Positions 10,923-23,473 of a stretch of 64,000 nt of DNA are shown in pieces. Below the pieces are notes generated by a model. The model saw nothing but the letters and a program-made list of their open reading frames with translations. It did no database searches and had not been told where the DNA came from. The translations under genes and the position numbers were made by a program. Origin of the DNA: Cruorifilaria tuberocauda (taxonomy: Eukaryota; Nematoda; Chromadorea; Rhabditida; Onchocercidae); NCBI GenBank assembly GCA_013365365.1, contig JABVXU010000167.1, forward strand, positions 44,621-108,620, written 5' to 3'. Numbering within the stretch: position 1 is the stretch's first letter; every line of letters begins with the position of its first letter.

Positions 10923-13900
10923 CTACAATTTTGAAAAAGGCTTCATCAATATGGGAACAGCGTTTATTATGGCAGAAGTCCACTGTGATATCCTACGGAT
11001 TGTAGGATTAATAAAATTACTTCGTCGGTTGACTTGTGGATCAACAAGCGCTTTTGCAGCAGCTTTCTTTGGTTTCTTGGAGCCACCGTTTGAATATTTA
11101 TAAATCTGACGAACTACTGAATTCATGTCATCAATTATAGTAGTCATCTACAAGGATAAGCAAAAAGTAATATCAGAATCCATAGAATAGAAAAAATTTC
11201 GTCATAAAGTTATAAATTTGATTCAAATTTAAACGGCTTGCAAATTCTTCAGTGACAAATTCGTCATTGTATTGAAAAAATGTGGCATTTGTTACTTATT
11301 CATATCAGTAATACACTTATCATTTATTGTATCTAAGTTATTAATTGAATTATATCGCATTTACAATATCGATTGAATCTAAGTGCACTATGATCATTCA
11401 TCAGAAAATTGAGATTAAACCTTCTCCGTAATATTCCAAGCATCATCGACATCTGCTTCTAACTGCAATATTTTCCAGCACGCATCATTGTACAACTAAA
11501 ATAAAATTCCAAAAAAATCAAATAAATAAATGTTGATATCAAATAAATCAAATGAATGCTGATAAAATTGATCAATTACCAGAATCAAATGCTCACATTA
11601 ATCAATGATGACATAACATTAAATAAACTACAATATAGATCCAAAGCACGATAGCTGCCAATGAATATTACTTGCCTTTAGCGTTGACAATTCATCACTT
11701 CCAATTAATCTATTTGATTCGAAATTCAATTCCAAGTCTTGCATACTATGAACTAATTCATTCATTTTTAATACCTTCGATTTCTGCTTTATTGTTAACC
11801 AAACAATCTTTATTCCTCGTCTCGCTACAAATAAGAAGCGGTTAAAAAGACAGCAATGCTCGTGAATTTGAAAATAAAAACTATCAAGTATGTTAGATTA
11901 GAATTCTCATATCGACAATATGCTATCGAGTAATCAAAGTAATCTATGCAACATATGACCTATAAGCATCTGAAAAGGATGTATAATGCATGTCATTAAA
12001 TGATCAAACCGTTTTGTAAAACATCTATTTTAGAGAACACAAATAATAATCAAAACTTCGATAGCAAACTGTTAATTAACGAAGGCGAGAAATTACAATT
12101 TGAGTGACTAGTAATTTCAACTCCACCAACACAATACCACGTAACATGTAAAGTTTTCAGAGAAGTATTTAAAAACATAGAATTCCGTTTTCTCGTTTGA
12201 TCCAAATGATTAAGCACTAATTCAAAACCATCACTTCGAAGAGCTATAATAAAGCAAAGGTATTCAGCTGTAATAACTTTTTATTTACGCTTGTTAGGGT
12301 TAATTTACTGAAACACCGTGAAACTTTGATTTTTGATGTCTAGAAAGGCGAATTTTCCAAATGAGCAAACATTCCCATAACATAAACTTTCTAAATATCC
12401 TTATACAATAATATTACTAAGCTATGAATCGTTATATTATAAAACAAAAATAACAAAATACAATATGTAACTCTTACTTAATAAAGCACTTTGTTTGATT
12501 TTGTATCGATGTATCTTTTCTACCGGATAAATTCCGATCGAATTATCTAACGAATCTTTATTACTGATAAATGAAGCTAAAATAATGGTTCCACCAGTTC
12601 GATTCTGCTTTTCAGTGATTCAGATTTTAGAAACAAAGAAAAACAAACATTAGTTTCAAATTAATGAATTTTAATTAAGTCATATATTTTCAATAAAAAA
12701 TCTGAAGTATTTTTCTCAAATTTTTTACTTTTTAAATAGCCACTCTCACAGCATGTTCATTTTTGATGCATAAGTAGATAATATGTTCAATACTATTCAA
12801 ACCACAAAATGTACCGGAAAAACGCCGTTGTTTAAGTGATGAACTTGATAAACTACCATGAATTTTTGAAGTTGGACTGTGTCTCTGAGCAAAACTCGAA
12901 CGGCGTGATAGTGTAAAATCACCTCGAGAACCTAGCAAAGTTTTTTTAAACGAAGAATTGGTATACAGAGGAAAATTATACATATGAAACATTTTCAACA
13001 AATAGTACTTGATGTAAGTCAAATAAATAACGTAAAATAGAAAAACATGAACTGAAACAAATAAAAAAAACAAACTATTGATGCGTAGCAGTAAAAATTC
13101 CAAGCAGGTCGTACTGGATACCGGCTTATTAAGATCCAACGCAACATGAGGTTGCTTGGCAGGTTCCAAAATGTATTCGCGCACTGAAAAAAGGCTTAAA
13201 TGTCTTATTCAGCTTCATGAAGCACGTCGCATTTTACCAGTTTTGGAAAAGAATGCAAGCAGAGCAAATAAAATTAGAATTCCAATTAAATTAAAATTAT
13301 GGAACGCAAATATTAGCATTAAGTAAATAATCGTATCATAAAGAAAACAAACAAATTAAAATTATAATAATATATTACATGCTGGACAATCACTCAAGAA
13401 CTCTGGACCTTCATCCTCGATACGTTTTTTAACAGCCTGATCACGAAGCCATCGTAGAGGTACATCCAACGAATCCATTAGAAATTCATAATGCTTGCCA
13501 CTCACAGTGTACCTGAATTGCACTGAATTAACTTGAGAAAAAATTTCAAAAAAAAAAACAGCAACAGAACTAACACGATAACATTTGTTATTTCCGAATA
13601 TTTAAGATTTTGTCGTTTTTCCACGGCAATCGTTGACCAACACGAGCCAAGTTCATTTAGTAAACGATGGCCACCTATTGGAGGTAAGTCTCGATCCACT
13701 TCACCATTTTCTTCAGCCATCAACAAATGGTAATGCTCAACAGATCTACAAAATATATAAATGTATATCAGATTCAATGATTAACTTGAATTAAGTAATT
13801 TGAATCCAAAATTATTAATTCAATACTGATTTCCTTTAAAAATATCAAGTGCAAATTATATGTGATATTACTTATGCAACTTTCGACATCCTAATCATGA

Positions 13901-15485
13901 TTTCTTTATTAACAGTTCCATTCACCACTATTTATCATTAAGGCATAAAATATCTCTGATGCTTCAGAAACGCTTATTAACAGCACAAGCAAAAGTGAAA
14001 TAAAATTTAGTCTTTCGGGCTATATGAATTCTCGTCTAGTAAAAACAAATACTTCCGACAATAAATTAGTAAATTTATTTCTGATAAAAAAAATTAAGAT
14101 TTGTTTGGCAAAAGTTCAAAAAAGAAATATTTCTTAATTAAGTAAATTCATTTGGAATATTCTATGAACTGAATATCTTTCCATATTTATTAATAAAAGT
14201 CGAAAAATATACCCTATGTTATTCGTTTTCCGATACCTTGCATATTCATAGCAACATAAACCAATGAGATCCGAAATACAAATTTCACATTGAGCATAAA
14301 TAGTTAATGAAAAACATTTGCTATTATTTGACTCAAGTTCCGCAAAAGGATAAAAAACTAGTAGCTTTCGACCGCTTTTCATATCCTATAAACAAATACA
14401 GCATTTGGAATAGTTGGATAACAAAACAACTTATAAAACAATCATTTTTCATATTTATAAGATAACAAACATTTCAAAAGAAAATTAGTTGATTTGTTTA
14501 AAAAAAGGACTTACCGGTGCAGCAAACCTTGCATACGATGCAAGATCAGTCCTAATTAAAAAATCCGTATTCTCCAAAAGTCTAAAAATGAAAATTGATT
14601 TTCAAATTAACAATAAATACTGCAATATTTTTAGAAGAGCAATAAAATGACATACTTTTTTAATGAAAATGGTGATGGATTACAGGATATACCCGTGCAC
14701 TGAAAAAATTCCAAATTTGAGACATTTGGCAGTGAATTAATTTCATTGCTTTTCACTGCTTTATCTTCATCATTTATGCCTAATAAGTCATCTTTTTGAA
14801 TCCTTGAATGTAAATGTTCTTGTATTAGTTCATAAGTCGATCCGTAATTATTGGTAGCCTGAAAAAGAAAACAATAAGATTGTACATTCAATTTCACTCC
14901 ATTTGCCTCCCAGACTTATCTAAAAATTAAGAAGCAGTAAATTGCAGTAATTAAAATCAATGAAAGCAGAATAAAATTTTGAATTTGAATTGGAATTTAT
15001 GGAATCAACAAACCGAATAACTTGGGGAATACTCCTCACTACTCGTATCGGAATCAGCTGCGGAACGAAAATTCAACGGTAAACCGCCAGGTTTTGCTTT
15101 CCTGAAAACAGTCTGAAATCCTACACTTGAAATAATAATTTAACTGAATTCATTATTTTAAACACTTCAACAATCGAATGTCTTGTTCAATTTAACTTAT
15201 TTTGCAAATGTTAACATTAAGTGCCGTACGAAGCTGAATATCTATTAGAGAAAGAAGTGCTAATTTCAACAATCAGAATCAAGAAGAGTCCCATTTGGAA
15301 AACTAAAGATACCTTAAGCAATAAAGTTAAAGTTTCTTCCGAAAACAATGTAAGGAAAATTTTATTTCTTTATCATACCTTGAAGGTGGTTGCAATATCT
15401 TTTTGCACAGATCATCATCATTAGCGTTAATAATGCACTGGTGTCTGATAAAATCGACAAGTTCTTCCGAATCGAAACAAGCCAT
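10923..15485 (-). CDS. sinh-1: SIN1/MAPKAP1 homologue, TORC2 subunit
   Basis: SIN1 is the TORC2 subunit that presents AGC-kinase substrates such as AKT and SGK at membranes. Thirteen exons on the minus strand: 15379-15485, 15014-15101, 14656-14858, 14515-14581, 14237-14385, 13566-13745, 13379-13512, 13076-13183, 12744-12931, 12478-12604, 11676-11824, 11421-11495, 10923-11147. They join in frame to 599 residues (human protein 522). Recognisable parts are the N-terminus MACFDSEELVDFIRHQC; the conserved GGLPLNFRSAADSDTSSEEY segment; the CRIM domain at about 156-230, with SDLIGLCCYEYAR (193-205) and the acidic EENGEVDRDLPPI (216-228); and a Ras-binding-like region running into REYILEPAKQPHVALDLNKP. 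The C-terminal PH-like region ends with a long helix (DVDDAWNITEKVTTIIDDMN), followed by NRRSNF as in the human tail. The intron between exons 11 and 12 needs a GC donor. The exon 9/10 junction has a weak acceptor. The next gene on this strand (PAP2) ends about 1.1 kb upstream of the start. Confidence 0.88.
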
Positions 15486-16575
15486 GTAGCTATTACATAA
15501 TGATACCTTAATTTAGATAAGTCGATTTAAGAAAAAACATAGTTCAAGTAGAACTAAATACAAGTTATTTTGTAGTTTACTTTCGAACATTTGGCTGAAA
15601 ATAAGAGAAAAGGGTGATTTAATAAAGATTTTCTTTTCATAATACAAGACGAAATCCAATATTTCGAATCCGAGGTAAAATGTATGCTCTAAAAAATAAA
15701 TGGATAAAACTTATGGTAGAATCGACCCCAAGGATTTCAATGCAATCATTATTTCAATGAAAAACAGCAGAAGTTAAACAGATAAAAGATATTTCAAATA
15801 TGTTGGTATGAGTTTTCTTAATGATCTGAAAGCTAAATTTGAAAATTTTAATTTTACTTGAACATTTCATTCAGGAATAGAAATCATTTACAAATACAGA
15901 GTAATGATAATCACTCTTCACTCTAGATAATTTTAGGATTTCCACTAAATTAGATAATCTCGAGCATAAAATCCAAACAAAGAATTTCACTGTGAAATAA
16001 ATTTTAATCTTGATTTCGAACAGTTAAAAATTAATTTTTATATACAGTCATCTTAGGAGTAGCAAATTCGCAACTATAGTTGCATTTAATTAGAAACTTA
16101 TACATTAATCTAAAAAGCAATAACAATAGTTGAGATAATACATAAAAACCGGTTCCAACGAGGTCAACAACCTGAAAAATGCTTTATGCACAGGGAAGTA
16201 TTGGAATATAACATCAAATGCAGAACATCAGACGAAGTGAAAATCAAGAATCCACAATAAAAAGAAAATGAAAAGTAAGAAACTTAATCTCTAGAGTTCG
16301 GACACTCATCGAGGCTTCCTTTTCCAGATAATTTGATCATACTGATACACAAAATTGTATATTTATTAATTATGAACAATGTGCAATTTCAAATAATTCA
16401 AAAATGCACTCGATACTGGTATGATAGAAAGCTCAGTATTAGAATATCAAGCTGCATAATTAAATCCAGTTTTCAAGAAAATATTAAATTTGAAGAATTC
16501 TTGAAATATGGAAAACTAGATAGTTACTTCATCTCTTAACTTACGTTCGGCAAAATATAGCAGAAAAAGATTAAA
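15486..16575. other. Intergenic gap between SIN1 and PAP2
   Basis: About 1.1 kb of A/T-rich DNA between the SIN1 start and the PAP2 stop. It should hold the SIN1 promoter and the PAP2 3' UTR. No other feature is seen. Confidence 0.6.
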
Positions 16576-18780
16576 TTATGTATTATGCATACTTTCTAGT
16601 AAGCGATTTTGGTAAACCAAAGAAGAATGTGTCTTCCAAATAAAAATATACGAACATGAAAGAGCTAATATTATTCCGCCTAAAACATCGGTCGGATAAT
16701 GCCAATTGTCGGTTATACGAGTTACCATCACTACTACTGCCCACAGACCACTTATAAGTAGCACCATGAAACGGATTATTCGCAACAAATTATTGCGGGT
16801 AGCATCAACTACACCTAAAAAAATTGATTTTGGAAAAGCAAGGAAAAACAAGGAGCTTGACAGAGAAATTTGAATAATAAAACATTTTATAAGATATATA
16901 ATAAGTCATAATTGACATATATATCCAAACGATGATTTTGTAATCACATAATCTTTGCTATTTATGCACATATGGAGAAAAAGATTACACTAGCATATGC
17001 CGTTCATTACAGTAACCTTTCGTAAATTTCACTGCTAGTAGCGTACCTTTCAGATAAAAATAAAGGAATAAAAACATCAATACAGCGGCTAACGTATGGC
17101 CACTTGGAAAACTTTGACGGCCGACACGAATTCGATGCACATTAGTTCCCAAACAATTGACACCTGCTCATCAAAAAATTTAGAAAACCTTGAAACTAGT
17201 AGGAACTGAATTCTTTTCTATTTATCATATTTTTTTTGTTTCTGTCATCCTCTTTCTCATAATGCTTCTCACACAATAGTACTGTCAAAACATTTAAATC
17301 TGCTATTAATGATCTAAAATTTTATTTTACCCACCTCTTCTTTTATCGTATAAAGTCTCATATATACTTCTCAAAGTGTTTCACTTCACTATTCAACTCC
17401 AAGCCAAATCTAACTTAAATTAATAGTGATACTTACTTCTGATATAAGTATTTGGGTCGTTACAATTTATTTCCTCCCAATTCGGCTGGCAAACACTTAG
17501 ATAGTGCGGCCTTAAGCGAGCGAATGTACATTTTAATACCTGGAAAAACAAAATTCATCTCTATACCCCATGAAATAAGATTGTGTTAATTTTCAGATTT
17601 ACTATTTTAACATATTTCAATTTTAAAACTTTCGCATCAGAAGTTGTGACACGTTGCAAAAATTAGACAATTATAAAAATGCGAACGATATGAAAATAAA
17701 AACGATAAATGAAAACATGAAGAAAAAGTACCTCCATTATAAATGTTGCGATAACAAATGAAGCAAGATATATAAGATAGATTGATGTAGTAAAGTGAAA
17801 ATATTTGCGCAATTTATTTTGACCATTAGATATCATAAATACCACAGCTTCTACTAATGCGATGACGAAAAATGGTGAAGCAATAGAAACAGTTAACAGG
17901 TGTTTCGTTGATACGGTATTTGGCCGAAATGGATTACTGATATATGGCACCTGAAAGAAGAAAAAATTGTAGAATGTTACTGAGTCGAAGTTTGCATATT
18001 TATTAATCTGAATGAAGCTTGTTAATAACATCACTATTTATAATTATATGAAAAAAGGTAAGAATCAACAGCACAATTTGAACAAATTTACTGTTCCACA
18101 GGAATTATTAAGAAAATTAGTAGAATATGTCATTTCAAGGACAGCATTATTTCTTTGTTATACTTTGATATGACTCAATTTACATTCTTATATGTGGTAA
18201 GATACATTCTTGTATTCATCCTTGACATGAATTCTTTTTTCTCAAATTTACTTTTAGTTTTTACAGCCGTTAATTAAAAATAATTAACGACTATAAAAGC
18301 TAAAAAAGTGCAAAGTCAAATAACAAATGTGATAGATATTCAATGAGATTAGCCGACGAATAGAGATATTAACACGAAAATTCAACCAAAGAAAGGGATT
18401 ACAAATTAAATTTGAACATAACTTTATCTTTTGATTAGTACTGCTAATTAAACGACTGACAACGTATGCTAACCATGATTGTTTCTTATCCTGCTTATTA
18501 TTTGGTGACTCTACTATAAATTAAAGCAGAAAATTTCGATAGATTAAAAAATTATGGTATTGAAAAGAAAATTTACCTCGTAACAATAGAAACCACGTTC
18601 ATATGGCACAAAAAGTTTGCCAATAAACATATTTAATGTGTAAAATGCTACAGCTAATGCGATTCCAACATCAATAGCTACAGCAAAAACACCTTTGGCA
18701 ATAACCATCGCTGTTGATTCTTCTGCTTTACCATCATTTTGTGCAAATCGTCCACTTAATGTTACCCGACGTAATGACAT
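16576..18780 (-). CDS. PAP2-type phospholipid (lipid phosphate) phosphatase
   Basis: Integral-membrane phosphatase of the LPP/PLPP family, which dephosphorylates phosphatidate, lysophosphatidate or sphingosine-1-phosphate at the outer or lumenal face. Five exons: 18577-18780, 17732-17950, 17437-17539, 17047-17163, 16576-16814. They give 293 residues, the usual family size. All three catalytic motifs are present: C1 KCTFARLRP (Lys144, Arg151-Pro152), C2 FPSGHT (His198), and C3 TRITDNWHYPTD (Arg247, His253, Asp257), with Thr replacing the usual Ser before the C3 Arg. About six hydrophobic segments are seen, including residues 28-50, 88-112 and 205-214 plus two flanking C3. Exon phases agree throughout. 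The gene starts at the first ATG of the frame. Two decayed copies of the exon 1 end and donor lie just upstream (see findings). Confidence 0.93.
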
Positions 18781-20678
18781 CAGAAAGTTGAAAAAGAATG
18801 ATTCTTACCCTCTATAATAGTAGAAACCACGTTCATATTAAAGTATCAAAAAAAAACTTTACTTCACAACAATATAAACTACGTCATATTAAATTATCCA
18901 AAATAAAAATAAAATTAGCATAACTATAACAAAATTTTCAGCTTATATTATCAGAAAAAAAGAGAAAAAACTCATGCCAATATATGGTCCTATTAACCGC
19001 AAAAGTGATGTTTCATCTATTTCAAAGTTAATTAAATTACAAATTATAGCCTAAAACTCCAACTACGACAATTTGAAGGTGTCATGTATTATCGCAAAAA
19101 ACATTTTGATATGAATCATTATGAGAACCGTCATTAAAGTAGCTTTCCTCATTCCTAAAATTTTAGAAATAATTGCCGCTTTAGAATACAGAATATATTT
19201 GTAAGTCCATAAATAACCTCACATATCTTATAAATGCTGATATTACGTTAAAAAATTAGATACTTTCAATCTCTTCTGCGTACATACCGATATCAAACCA
19301 TTCCCTAAATTATTACCTAAATTCGGATTATTTTAGTTATATTCATAATTTACAAAAACACGCTTTTATGTTATTGAAAATTCCAGTATTTTGAATGTTT
19401 TATAATGGATGAAAAATTAATGCCAAAAATGTCTCTATTGATCACAACTCAATGAAATGAAGATGAAAATAGTCATTAATGTTGCGCAATGTAAATTTAG
19501 CACAACGCAGAACAATACAAAAAAATATACACACACAAACACGCACATACATAAACAAACAGAACACACAAAACTGCACAAACATAAACATATAGAAACA
19601 CGAACAACATTTAGAGTGATACATGACAAATGTCGAAATTGAACCGCAGTAAAATAAATGGTAAATTTAAAGAAAAAAATAACAAAAATTAAGTGAATCA
19701 AATGCAATAAATTAAATGATAGCTAGCATCAAACATACAGTAACACATTTAAGAAAATATTAAACAGCTTTAATGGATTACTCTACAATCACTAAAAATA
19801 AACGATTGAAATGAAGAAAACACCTCGTCCAAATTTCCTATATATTAATGCTCCTTACCCTTTTCATCATCTTTTTACCTCTTTCTAAAACTTCTGAAAT
19901 TCTAACATAAAGAGATTCCCGTTGAAACATTCAAATTACATCATAGGAGTAATTCATGAGTTGTCAGATAATATTAGTGCGATAGAATAATAATTTAAAT
20001 ACTTGTTTTCACTGCAAAAATGACATCTTGTCTTTCAATGAGAATACAAGTATTAAATTTTGAATTTCGATAGATGATGAATATACTGCTTAGAAATTAC
20101 AATTAAATTTTTAATGATAAATATTATTCGTTAAACAAAACATATTTAGTAAATATCAGCGAGATAAATTATGAATTTAAGACATACTAGGTATCGGACA
20201 CAGCTTTATTAAATTTAATGATAAATTACACTGACAAACTTTATTGAATTAATTATTAGATGCAATTATTAACCACAACATATTGAAAACAAACGAAGCA
20301 AATCATCAGCAATTTATCAATTCATATTGAATTATATTTTTCTTTCATTTTCCATAAGAGAAAGAAATATGATTTGAAATATTAAGTAATTCTATGAGAG
20401 ATATGAAAGATAAGGTACAAATGATTATTCTACGTTAAGTGCGTATATATTATTTGATGCTTCTTCAATCAATTCTATTCAAAATAACCACTAGGATTAT
20501 TTCCATTTACAATTAATACAGTTTGCATTTATTTCCACCCGCATATTTAATAATACTCCAAAAACAGACTATTAATATAAAATGAAGAAATTAGTATTAC
20601 CTACGGCTACAAAGCCTAAGCATGTACAATAAACTTAAAGCTATATGACTAATTCGAAATGAATGAATTCATTAAAAA
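18781..20678. other. Intergenic DNA upstream of PAP2
   Basis: About 1.9 kb without a supported gene. It contains the decayed exon-donor copies (18806-18895) and an A/C-rich low-complexity patch at about 19525-19600 (ACACACAAACACGCACATAC-like). Translations across that patch are composition artefacts. Confidence 0.6.
18806..18895 (-). repeat. Two diverged copies of the PAP2 exon 1 donor region
   Basis: On the minus strand, the end of PAP2 exon 1 (CATATGAACGTGGTTTCTAT, then the donor GTAAAT at 18571-18576) recurs at about 18806-18842 and again, more diverged, at about 18859-18895. The first extra copy keeps GAACGTGGTTTCTA and ends in GGGTAAG. The second reads GACGTAGTTTATATTGTTG and ends in AGTAAAG. 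Both lie upstream of the start codon. Confidence 0.7.
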
Positions 20679-22807
20679 TTAAACAATTTTTGTATCATTT
20701 TTTACAATTTCATTTTCTTGAGATTTCATTTCATATTCTGTTTCAAAATCACCCAAAAACACTAGCAGTACACCGGCTGATAACCTTGAAATTAGCTCTT
20801 CTCGTTCGATATCATGAGCCCACTCAACCTGCAACTACTTTTTCCTCTTCGTAATAGATGAAAATTGCTTATTTTTAACGACATTCTAATTTTTAATTTA
20901 TTTCTGCATATAGAAACAACATAGATAGCTTTGAATGAATACATAGAATACTGCTCTCAGCAGAAAAACCAGAGCATATCCAAGACATTTTTCAAACAAA
21001 AAAAATGATAACTAAACTGAAATTTAAAATTAACCTTTCCCCAGATATCACTTTGATATTTCTGTTCCAACAATGCTAATTCAACAGCTTTATCAACATT
21101 CAAGTGAGATGATACGGTTGCCAAGGTTAGAAACACAGATTTGAGCGATTCAGCAGCATATTGCAAACCGACCAGTTGCAAAAAGTTATAATTTGATAAC
21201 TGATTTGCCAAACGAATTAGTGAATTATTGGCGATTTTAGCTTCTGGAAAAAAGACTGCAATAATTAATTAGGTGGTTTTATCTTAAAAATCTGCAGCAA
21301 ATCCAGAATTTGCAGCAGACACTGTTATTCATTTTAATACCTACAAATATTATCAAGCACCACTTTTTTTATTGGTGATTATTGTATTTCTTTTTGTTTT
21401 TAATGATGTTGTTTTGTTTTCATAGGAGTTTTCTTCAAAGTTCCTTAATTATTTTATGCTATTTGTCTCTACTTTTGTTAAGGAAAATCAGTATTCTTTT
21501 GGAGTTGGTTGCCTAAAGCCATTGTTGCTTTACTTCAGTTAATGCTTGATTTAAAACTTTAGTTATTGTGGGCGCAATGTTGATGGATTATTATATTTAT
21601 GTTTCTTTGAATCTTGTTTTATCTTTTATTTTTATGTTAATTTTTTAATACGTTAATCTTTATTGTTGTTAATATAATGAAAGAGCGATGAACATGAGCT
21701 TTCACTAACTCTCGAAAATTCAGGACTCAGGATGTTCAATTACTAATTTAACACACTCACTAAAATTTGGTTGTCCATAAAAACACCAAATGTTTCAAAA
21801 ACTAATTAAAAAATGCGGTTTGTTTTCTAAATCTACAGCTGACATGAAATTTCAAAAATTCAATTAACCTTCCACTAGTGAATAACTCGGTTTAACCGAC
21901 AAACCATACTCATAGTTCACCCACTCGACCACTGGATTCCAATTTTTTTCTTCCAGTTCTAACAAATTACTATTTTCCTCCAGTCGATATAAGATTGTGT
22001 CTTTATCCAGAAACTGGAGCACTTGTGACAAGAGGTCAAACCTGAACTAAATCCTTCAACAAAAATAAATCGAGTAAAGATTAAGTTCGTATTGATTAGA
22101 GCATCTTAATTAAAAAAATCATGTGTAGTCAATTTCCTCATTGTTCCACTCATTCCTTAGGAAGAAAAAATATTTTACCTAACAACATGAATGAAACAAG
22201 ATAATTTGGAAAAAAACAATGTGTACTTTTGTAATGACATTGGATTATCGATGGCTGTAAAAATTAAGCCTGTAAGCCGCATTAAGTTTGTCCTCAACTC
22301 ATCCTTTTGCATATTCCATTCTTCTGCTACAGCAAGTGCTAGTGCTTCAGAATGTATCTAGAAAAATTAAGCAGCTACCACGAGATGATTTATTTTTTCG
22401 TTTGTTGTTGAACGAGAATAGCACACAGATGTAAAATAAATCTTTCTTCTTCGTTTTATCTCTGAATATCGGTAAAAAGACAGTATCTCAAGATTCAAGG
22501 AATCAAACCTTTACTGGCCTCTGTTTCGGTGTAACCAAACAGCGCTTATCAAGGAATATGTTGTAAATTTTCTCCATAGGCTTAAACACAGCTCGTGCTT
22601 CCTATAATTGACGAAACTTTAAATCCGCGTTAATAAAGAGACAAGCAGACTTAATCCAATATTCTTAAAAAATGATTTTCTTCCCGCTAATATGCTTTTA
22701 CGAAACAGCAATTTATCTAGTCTCATGATTACCTTATAAAATCGATTCCTTGCATTAGGCACACCAGAAAACGATCGACGTAATGCGTAGCAAAACTTTA
22801 TATTCAT
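20679..22807 (-). CDS. atpaf2: ATP12/ATPAF2, mitochondrial F1-ATPase assembly factor
   Basis: ATP12 is the mitochondrial chaperone that binds the F1 alpha subunit before complex V assembly. Six exons: 22733-22807, 22509-22601, 22227-22357, 21869-22041, 21035-21243, 20679-20828. They give 276 residues, close to the human 289. The N-terminus (MNIKFCYALRRSFSGVPNAR) is basic and lacks acids, as in a mitochondrial presequence. Family landmarks are FLDKRCLVTPKQRPVK, HSEALALAVAEEW (58-70), TILYRLEE followed by EEKNWNPVVEWV (131-141), the helix AVELALLEQKYQSDIWGKVE and WAHDIEREEL near the end. All phases agree. A TTTTTTCTAG acceptor abuts the ATG, which suggests trans-splicing. NDUFAF2 lies 666 bp upstream on the same strand. 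Confidence 0.93.
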
Positions 22808-22817
22808 CTAGAAAAAA
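22808..22817 (-). promoter_or_regulatory. Likely trans-splice acceptor of ATPAF2
   Basis: On the minus strand TTTTTTCTAG ends directly at the ATG of ATPAF2. There is no upstream coding frame that needs this acceptor. In nematodes an outron acceptor at this distance normally receives a spliced leader. Confidence 0.55.
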
Positions 22818-23473
22818 TCTATAAGCTAATTATTGCTTATATGTTCAAATTCCATTGGTGAACGCAAAATATACTACTTCCCCGATTAATCCAAGGAATG
22901 GACCTAATGGCGACATACAGCCGACAAATGTGTTCTAACCAAAATATATCAGTATTAGTTAAGTTTGCTCTTCGACAACTGTTTTTACAATTAACTTTAC
23001 ACATATTGGAATGATGACAACTATGTTAATATTCGACAGAAATTCCAAATAGATCATTTCGAAAGCGTGTACAAAAGCACTGTTATAACAAAAGCTGGAA
23101 AACAGAAAGAATTTCATTAATCCAAAGAGCAAAAATACAGTCCACATATTAGCAGTAAACAAAAGATATTTTACAATATAAAATGGTAGATAATAACAAC
23201 AAAAGAATTGCTATAAGACACTAAGATCTCCTGTAATATTCGTCCTAAAATCCCTCACCATTAATCGTCCTTGCGAGCATCAATCACTCAATAACATTTG
23301 TTGGAAAACTGATGAACTTATATCTTTTAATCTCCAAGTAAATTTCAAAAATTAACTAAACAAAATTACGCATGTGAATTTTTTACAATTTAAATATGAT
23401 TTAGTTTCATGTTTTAGAAAACTTGCTTAAACGAACCTTCTCGGAAAACAAATTCTGGCAAAAAAATACATCA
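22818..23473. other. Spacer between NDUFAF2 and ATPAF2
   Basis: About 0.66 kb between two co-oriented mitochondrial assembly-factor genes. No further coding exon is recognised. It may be an ordinary promoter or an operon spacer. Confidence 0.5.

Noticed and set aside
19435..19707. Overlapping cysteine-rich frames on both strands
   Set aside because: They come from an A/C-rich low-complexity patch. Frames on opposite strands are equally open, there are no splice signals and no family resemblance.
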